Position numbers and translations under genes: made by a program. The notes under the pieces are model-generated. The model was not told where the DNA came from, did no database searches, and saw nothing but the letters and a program-made list of their open reading frames with translations. From positions 1-12,157 of the forward strand of contig JAGLDW010000678.1 in assembly GCA_023145395.1 (NCBI GenBank): a stretch of DNA of 12,157 nt, given 5' to 3'. The stretch's first letter is position 1, and each line of letters begins with the position of its first letter. Origin of the DNA: Lentisphaeria bacterium. Its GTDB lineage: Bacteria > Verrucomicrobiota > Lentisphaeria > Oligosphaerales > Lenti-02. Shown one piece after another: positions 7,380 to 12,157 of this stretch.

Positions 7380-10300
7380 CGCGTTTCGGTTGCTGTGATG
7401 CGGAATGTCTCCGACAGCGTCTTCCCGCTGTAGAGATCCGTTGCTTCCACGCGAACCTTGCCCACCGGGTCGTTGAAGGCAGTCGGGACGGGGAAGGAGA
7501 CGGCTGTCCTGCCAATCACGAGGCGGCGGCGATGGGCGGTGATCTCTCCGTCTTTGCCACGCACGCGGATGCGGAAGGCATGAAGACCATACGCCTTGGG
7601 CACGGACAATGTCGCCGTGAGGATGCCTCCCTGTTCGACCCGAGACTGGCTAAGCGCAAGTCTGCCGCCGTGCGCCTTCGCGGGCATGAGCGCGAGGAAG
7701 GTGGCGCGGTTGGGGAGAATCGTGGTGTCGAACGTGGTCTTCTTTCCGAGATACTTGCGCGCCCGGAGGTCGTAGACCGCCATCCTTTTCGGCAGGCGCA
7801 CGCTCGCTTTCCCCTCCTTGCCGGCAACGCGGAAGAGGGAGACGAACTGGATTTCCCCATTCTGCCAGCGCGTGATTGTGCAGCTGCGGGTTCGCCCCTG
7901 CCCGTCGTCGGTGTCGCTCAGCAGGCGCACCACAGGCTCGACCCCGTGGTCGGCGAAGAGTTTGGCCATGCGTTCCGCGTGTTCCTCGCTGATTTCCGGG
8001 TTTGCCAGATTTGGGGACACGCTGAAATCGAAGTTGAGATACAGCGTCGTGCCCTTGCCTGTCTTCTTGGTTACCATGATCGGGACGCCGTCGATGACCT
8101 GCAGGGCATTGCCGTCCGCAAGGGACACGGAGGGATCGATTCGGAGCTTGCCGAAGGCGGGGTCCACGACGGCAACCGCCTCGACCGGCGCCGTGCGCGA
8201 GATGCCGAACAAATCGTCGAGAGCGCCTGTCTTGCGCAGCTTCAGATGCTCGTTGAAGACACCGGTGCGCGTGTCGGCCACAACCAGGCCCCCGTTCTCC
8301 ACGAAGGTCCTGATGGCGACGGCCGTTTTGTCGCTGAGCGCTTCGACGCGGGGCAGAATCAGGACGCGCGTCCGCGAGGCATCCCATTCGCCATCCCGGA
8401 GAGTGCGGTCGGTGACGTAGCGGAACTGAAGCCGCATTTCGCGGACTAGACTGTGGGCTGCCTTGTGGGCGCTTTCGTAGCCACCGTAGGTTCCGCCGTG
8501 CTCCAAGTGCTGGGAGAGGGAGGATGGGTAGCTGTAGAGCATGGCCACACCATCGTCGTGCATCTGGGACTTGAGCAGAAGATCACCCAAGCCGTCCCAA
8601 ACGATGGCCGTGTCGGCGAGAATGTCCTTGACGGCGGGGAAGGGACGCAGGTCGGGGGCGAGCCAGCCGTGAAAGCGACCGATACAGTCCCAGCGCCACC
8701 ACCACACGGAATCCATTCCGAGTGTGACCATGCGCCAGTACTTCGCGAGCAGCGAGTCGGCGTCCTTCGTGTAGCCCATCCAGTTGGCGCGGGGGAACTC
8801 GCGAGGGGCGATGGAGCGGATGACCTCGTCGGCTGTTCCCGGATAGGGCGACCAGAAGGTGTTGTTGCGGACGATCAGGTCAATATCATCTCCGCGGTCA
8901 AAGCGCCCCGCGCCCTCGAAGCCGACTTTGGCCTGGGGGTCGATTGCCTCGTAGGCGGCACGGTACTTCCTGCAGAACTGGACGAAATTGTGGGATTTGA
9001 ACGCCTGTCTGTCAAACCAGCGACTGTAGTTCTTCGCCTTCAGCGAGCCGACTTCCTCGTTGTCCTTGGGGTCGGCCAGTCCGGCTTGACTCCAGTCGGT
9101 GAAAGAGGTTCCCCAGCTGTCATTGAGTGCCGCGAGGACTCCGCCATACTCCGTCCGAAGGTAGGTGCGATAGGCGTGGGCGCAGTGGGGCGAGAGGCAG
9201 GCGCCCTTCGTGTCCACCTCGTCGCCGAGCGACCAGACGAACACGCCGTGCTGGCGAGAACTCTCATATCTCCTGGCGAGGGACGTGACGTGCTTTTGCA
9301 CGGCCTCCTCATCGTTCCAGCAGAAGGGCTTCATGATCATGTCTTCGGTGTGCTTGGACATGATGCGGGTGGTGTAGGGAACCCAGGAGATGTTGTTGGC
9401 GGCGACGTAGGGACGTGGGGTCCCACCTTGCAGTTGGAGAGAGACTCCGTGGTCGGCGAGAGATTTCTCCGCATAGGGACCAAGTGTTCCTCCCGGTGTG
9501 TCCCAGATGAGAAAATTCCAGCGGTCCCGATGTCGTTTGACCACGTGAAAGAACTGCGCCTCGCTCCGGCAGATTTCATCTCCATCCTCGATCAACTGTG
9601 CTTCGACCGTCACCAGCATGGGCAGCCATTCCTGCACGGGGAAATCGAAGGTGTAGACATCCTCCGTGTCGGTGAACTCCTGGCGAACCAGTTCACGACG
9701 CTCCGGATCGAGCAGTCGCACGCGGACAAGGCGTCCCGGCGCAGGTCCGCCAGCCAGTTGCACGGTTCCGCCGAGACTCCCGCCCACTTCCGACCAGGTG
9801 CTCTGCAGTTCGAGTGCCTTGAAGACACGCTCCGACGTCACCTCGACGGATCGTGTGCTCCATGTGACGACCTGCCCTTTGCCATCGAGCAACCAGGCGT
9901 CGAGATGGTACTTTCCTGCGGGGAGCAGCGGGAGTTCGGTCTCGAAACGTCCGTTGGCCGCGAGCTTCCCACCGTCGATGACATGCTCCGGACCGCCCGC
10001 GCGGCGGATGCGGAGGCGAACGGACAGCTTGGCGGCGGCATTCGCCACGCTGGCTGTGACAACTACTTGCGGGGCGCCGTTCGCCCGGATCTCTTCCACA
10101 TTGGGCGTGTCATTCGGTGAAAGCTGCACATTCACCGTGTCGCTTGTGTCCTTGCTGGCGCTCCAGAGCACCGCGCGGCCAAGCTGCTCGGCGTAGTGAT
10201 CGTAGGCCTGCTCCCAACCACGTCCATAGGTGATATTCGGGATGCTAGGCATGTGTGCCCCACGCCCCTTGCCAACCGCATAGAGACCTCGCGCGGGAAC

Positions 10301-10828
10301 ATCCCGCAGGAAGGCAGGCGTTGGCAGGGCACGTTCCTTCTTGAGAATCCGCTTGTTTCCCTTGCCAATGAAAACGAGTCCCTTGCCCTTCTCGATCACA
10401 GGCGTCAGCAGCCGCACCTGCGCTTCGGCGCTCATGCGATCGAGAGGCAAATCGAGAATGATGTAGGCATCCCAGTCCTCCTTGAGCAATTCCAGCATGC
10501 GCAGCTTGCCGGTTTCGCCTCCGTGCCAGTGCTCCTTCCGGCTATCGACAATACGAGCCCAGAAGACTGCCTTGGCCTCGATGTCGAAACGCTGCATAAG
10601 CTCCACAAAGTGACGGGGCACTGTGCCGCGCCCATTGCTGAAGCAGAGCACCCGAGTCGTGCCCTTCGCATAGGGTGTCGCCCAGTCCGTGTGGGGCGTG
10701 GGGTAGTCGAGAGTGAGCGCATGATCCACTTCGAGTTCCGCCAGATCCTGGGCGGGCGCCAGGGCGGCGCCAAGGGCGATCCACAATGCGAGCCAGGGCG
10801 CTGTCCATCTGCGTGTGTGTGCTTTCAT
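7376..10828 (-). CDS. Secreted GH42-like protein with two amidotransferase-like domains
   Basis: An 1150-aa exported protein related to GH42 beta-galactosidases; substrate unknown. Residues 1-27 form a signal peptide. Residues about 57-225 look like a first GATase1/ThuA-like alpha/beta domain (DAYIILDLPLD, then KGKGLVFIG). Residues 250-430 are two Ig-like beta domains. Residues about 435-745 are a GH-A barrel: SLGDEVD (533-539) with acid/base candidate Glu537, then YRTYLRTEYGG (553-563) and LNDSWGTSF (568-576), very like GH42, and WWWRWD (709-714) as strand 8. Residues 755-960 match the GH42 middle domain (RVLILPRVEALS, then VENGGLVVADTRTGVFNEH). Two beta domains end the protein. The expected nucleophile Glu is not obvious, and the zinc cluster is degenerate. 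AAAGGA at 10833-10838 lies close to the ATG. It starts 42 nt after the 388-aa gene. Confidence 0.82.
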   Translation of the reverse strand: MKAHTRRWTAPWLALWIALGAALAPAQDLAELEVDHALTLDYPTPHTDWATPYAKGTTRVLCFSNGRGTVPRHFVELMQRFDIEAKAVFWARIVDSRKEHWHGGETGKLRMLELLKEDWDAYIILDLPLDRMSAEAQVRLLTPVIEKGKGLVFIGKGNKRILKKERALPTPAFLRDVPARGLYAVGKGRGAHMPSIPNITYGRGWEQAYDHYAEQLGRAVLWSASKDTSDTVNVQLSPNDTPNVEEIRANGAPQVVVTASVANAAAKLSVRLRIRRAGGPEHVIDGGKLAANGRFETELPLLPAGKYHLDAWLLDGKGQVVTWSTRSVEVTSERVFKALELQSTWSEVGGSLGGTVQLAGGPAPGRLVRVRLLDPERRELVRQEFTDTEDVYTFDFPVQEWLPMLVTVEAQLIEDGDEICRSEAQFFHVVKRHRDRWNFLIWDTPGGTLGPYAEKSLADHGVSLQLQGGTPRPYVAANNISWVPYTTRIMSKHTEDMIMKPFCWNDEEAVQKHVTSLARRYESSRQHGVFVWSLGDEVDTKGACLSPHCAHAYRTYLRTEYGGVLAALNDSWGTSFTDWSQAGLADPKDNEEVGSLKAKNYSRWFDRQAFKSHNFVQFCRKYRAAYEAIDPQAKVGFEGAGRFDRGDDIDLIVRNNTFWSPYPGTADEVIRSIAPREFPRANWMGYTKDADSLLAKYWRMVTLGMDSVWWWRWDCIGRFHGWLAPDLRPFPAVKDILADTAIVWDGLGDLLLKSQMHDDGVAMLYSYPSSLSQHLEHGGTYGGYESAHKAAHSLVREMRLQFRYVTDRTLRDGEWDASRTRVLILPRVEALSDKTAVAIRTFVENGGLVVADTRTGVFNEHLKLRKTGALDDLFGISRTAPVEAVAVVDPAFGKLRIDPSVSLADGNALQVIDGVPIMVTKKTGKGTTLYLNFDFSVSPNLANPEISEEHAERMAKLFADHGVEPVVRLLSDTDDGQGRTRSCTITRWQNGEIQFVSLFRVAGKEGKASVRLPKRMAVYDLRARKYLGKKTTFDTTILPNRATFLALMPAKAHGGRLALSQSRVEQGGILTATLSVPKAYGLHAFRIRVRGKDGEITAHRRRLVIGRTAVSFPVPTAFNDPVGKVRVEATDLYSGKTLSETFRITATETR

Positions 10829-10844
10829 GGGGTCCTTTCTTTGT

Positions 10845-10873
10845 CTTCGTAAAAACTTTTCGCGCGGACCCTA
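10845..10873 (+). repeat. Dispersed GCGCGGACCCT repeat, copy 3 (half element)
   Basis: TTTTCGCGCGGACCCTA (10857-10873) matches copies 1 and 2. Read on the - strand it begins at the TAG stop of the 388-aa gene and continues into GTTTTTAC, parallel to GTTCTTCAC after the GH42-like gene stop. It fills most of the 42-nt gap in front of the GH42-like gene. No inverted arm is present here. Confidence 0.8.
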
Positions 10874-12037
10874 AAGATCCGAAATCAGCTTAACCAGTTT
10901 TATTTCCCAGCGGAATTGCTCGAATTCATCGGCTGCGCGGAGGAATCCCTCCTGCGCCCGGATAGACGCGTCGGCCGAGCGTTTTTCCGGCATGTTTTCC
11001 AGCCATGCCTGGATGGATTCCAGCTTCTTGGCAAGCATTTTCTTCGCTTCCGGGGATGCGAGCGCCTGCCGACAGTCTTCCCGCATGGCCTCGAGATCGG
11101 CGTCTGCGAGTGCGGCGGGGGTGAAATCGACTGTGTCCAGAACGGCTCTGGCGACGCGGGCCTCATCAGGCATTTTCGCCGATGCCTGGGCGTTGGTCAA
11201 GCCTTTCCAATCCCAGAAGGCCATTCGGACAGTCTGCGTGCCGGGCGTACATTCGATCCGCGTTTCCACCGAGTAGCCGCCGGGTGCAAAGTGGACTGTC
11301 CGTGTGCAGGAAGGCAGCAGCAAGGCGCAGGGCCCCCGCCCTTCACCGCGATCGACATCGAAGACACCGTCGCTGTAGAGCGCCCATTCGTTGCCCTTCA
11401 TCGGAAGGTCGGATTTCTCACCTTCCTTGATCTGTGCCTCCGGCGTCTGGATCAGCCGGGCGCCCACCCGTTTATGATGGGACGTGAAAAAGCTTGGGTA
11501 GCAGCGCAGCGCAAGTTCGACGCGATCCGTCGGCTTTGGAGTCTCGATGGTGATTTCGCAGAACAGCGCGTCCGTTCCTGGCAGCATGACAAAGCGTACC
11601 CGAACGGATGCCTGCTCGGCATGCCACACTAGGTCCGCAATGCCGCGCTTGCCACGCTCCACAATCGTGAAGCTCGACAGTGCCGTGGCACCGATGCTCC
11701 TGCCGTTGACGCGAATGTCCAGAAAGCCGCTGTGGTACCAGTTGCAGGCGGTGGGGCTGGGCATGCCGATGTAGCCTTCGAGAGGGAATGCCTTCCCGGG
11801 CCTGTCCTCTCGGTATCCCGCTTTGTAGGAGATGCCGTAGTGCCTTTCCCCACTCTGGAAACGGACCATGCGTTCCCGCAGCGTTTCCTGCTCATGTCCG
11901 CGATAGTGGGAGAGCTTCTTGGTCCGCAACGGCTCCATGTGCATGCCGATCGCCGCTGGCTCGGCGGCGGTCGCAAGCACTCCGAGCCATGCCAAGCAGG
12001 CTACGAATGGCCAGAAAATCCTGGCAGAGGATGTCAT
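10871..12037 (-). CDS. Secreted protein of unknown function with helical tail
   Basis: I do not recognise this 388-aa protein. Residues 1-25 are a Sec signal peptide (hydrophobic core then ATAA before Glu26). Residues about 30-285 are strand-rich with many aromatic and Gly residues (YRGHEQETLRERM, GYIGMPSPTACNWYHSGFLD, DALFCEITIE, GNEWALYSDGVFDVDRGEGR). The general look is a large beta-sandwich, as in carbohydrate-active or mutarotase-like folds. Residues about 305-388 are charged and probably helical (LADADLEAMRED, KKMLAKKLESIQAWLENM, WEIKLVKLISDL). No catalytic motif can be named. GGAG (12045-12048 on this strand) lies 7 nt before the ATG. It is the first gene of the - strand trio and ends 42 nt before the GH42-like gene, so a role in the same sugar pathway is inferred from context only. 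Confidence 0.72.
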   Translation of the reverse strand: MTSSARIFWPFVACLAWLGVLATAAEPAAIGMHMEPLRTKKLSHYRGHEQETLRERMVRFQSGERHYGISYKAGYREDRPGKAFPLEGYIGMPSPTACNWYHSGFLDIRVNGRSIGATALSSFTIVERGKRGIADLVWHAEQASVRVRFVMLPGTDALFCEITIETPKPTDRVELALRCYPSFFTSHHKRVGARLIQTPEAQIKEGEKSDLPMKGNEWALYSDGVFDVDRGEGRGPCALLLPSCTRTVHFAPGGYSVETRIECTPGTQTVRMAFWDWKGLTNAQASAKMPDEARVARAVLDTVDFTPAALADADLEAMREDCRQALASPEAKKMLAKKLESIQAWLENMPEKRSADASIRAQEGFLRAADEFEQFRWEIKLVKLISDL

Positions 12038-12053
12038 CTGTCGTCTCCGTCTT

Positions 12054-12087
12054 CCTTAGGATCGGCGCAGAAATAACTTCACATTTT
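12054..12087 (-). repeat. Diverged copy of the GCGCGGACCCT repeat
   Basis: Read on the - strand it begins AAAATGTGAAGTTATTT and ends CGATCCTAAGG. The first 11 bases equal those at 7347-7357, GTTATTT equals the start of copy 1, and the rest matches the core with scattered changes. It lies just upstream of the ribosome binding site of the 388-aa gene, in the opposite orientation to copies 1 and 3. Confidence 0.55.
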
Positions 12088-12127
12088 GCTGCTGTTCATT
12101 TTGGTTCCTGACGAGGCGCGAGCGAGT

Positions 12128-12149
12128 GGGTCCCGCTGAGCGGGATCCC
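12128..12149. repeat. GC-rich palindrome GGGTCCCGCT/AGCGGGATCCC
   Basis: Arms GGGTCCCGCT (12128-12137) and AGCGGGATCCC (12139-12149) form a near-perfect palindrome with a one-base bulge. It lies about 90 nt upstream of the - strand operon, near the right edge. It may be a terminator of upstream transcription or another dispersed palindrome. No T-run is visible on either side. Confidence 0.55.
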
Positions 12150-12157
12150 GATTCCGC

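Noticed and set aside
6655..7398. + strand open frame of 247 codons
   Set aside because: It is antisense to the CBM9-like gene and runs through the palindromic repeat; no domain is seen.
7352..8449. + strand open frame of 365 codons
   Set aside because: It is antisense to the same GH42-like gene, starts in the repeat, and its translation shows no family features or signal peptide.
8453..10120. Long + strand open frame of 555 codons
   Set aside because: It lies wholly antisense to the 1150-aa GH42-like gene, has no recognisable domain, and long antisense frames are expected in GC-rich coding DNA.

Overview
The window reads as a chromosomal locus for extracellular carbohydrate handling in a GC-rich, Gram-negative-type bacterium. 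The secreted GH42-like proteins, a CBM9-like protein, small beta-sandwich proteins of unknown function and abundant dispersed palindromic repeats suggest the PVC group (Lentisphaerota, Kiritimatiellota, Planctomycetota or Verrucomicrobiota). That placement is an inference from gene style; there is no rRNA or other marker gene here. Start codons are mostly preceded by GGAG-type ribosome binding sites.

Layout. Positions 1-257 are non-coding and repeat-rich: a 9-nt tandem motif at the left edge, one copy of a dispersed repeat, two hairpins and a likely extended -10 promoter. Four genes then run on the + strand. These are a 971-aa secreted GH42-like putative glycoside hydrolase (258-3173), a small secreted beta-sandwich protein (3193-3804), a flavodoxin-like protein (3964-4455) and an M14-family zinc carboxypeptidase-like protein without a signal peptide (4492-6087). 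A large imperfect inverted repeat (6130-6250) lies where the two gene sets converge. Three genes run on the - strand, in transcription order: a 388-aa secreted protein of unknown function (12037-10871), an 1150-aa secreted GH42-like protein with two amidotransferase-like domains (10828-7376), and a 350-aa secreted CBM9-like protein with a helical tail (7308-6256).

How the genes may work together. The - strand trio is closely spaced (42 and 67 nt), all three carry signal peptides, and it probably forms an operon in which a sugar-binding protein and an uncharacterised protein accompany a putative glycosidase. The first two + strand genes form a similar pair, a putative glycosidase plus a small beta-sandwich protein. 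The flavodoxin and the peptidase look like a separate, cytoplasmic pair. No transporter, sulfatase or SusC/SusD gene is visible, so the substrate cannot be named.

The most unusual signal is a dispersed repeat with core GCGCGGACCCT that recurs at four sites, at the borders of the genes. It overlaps the stop codons of two of the - strand genes and forms a near-perfect palindrome between the last two genes of that operon. Second in interest is the 1150-aa protein, whose barrel has the acid/base Glu of GH42 but no obvious nucleophile and a degenerate zinc cluster.
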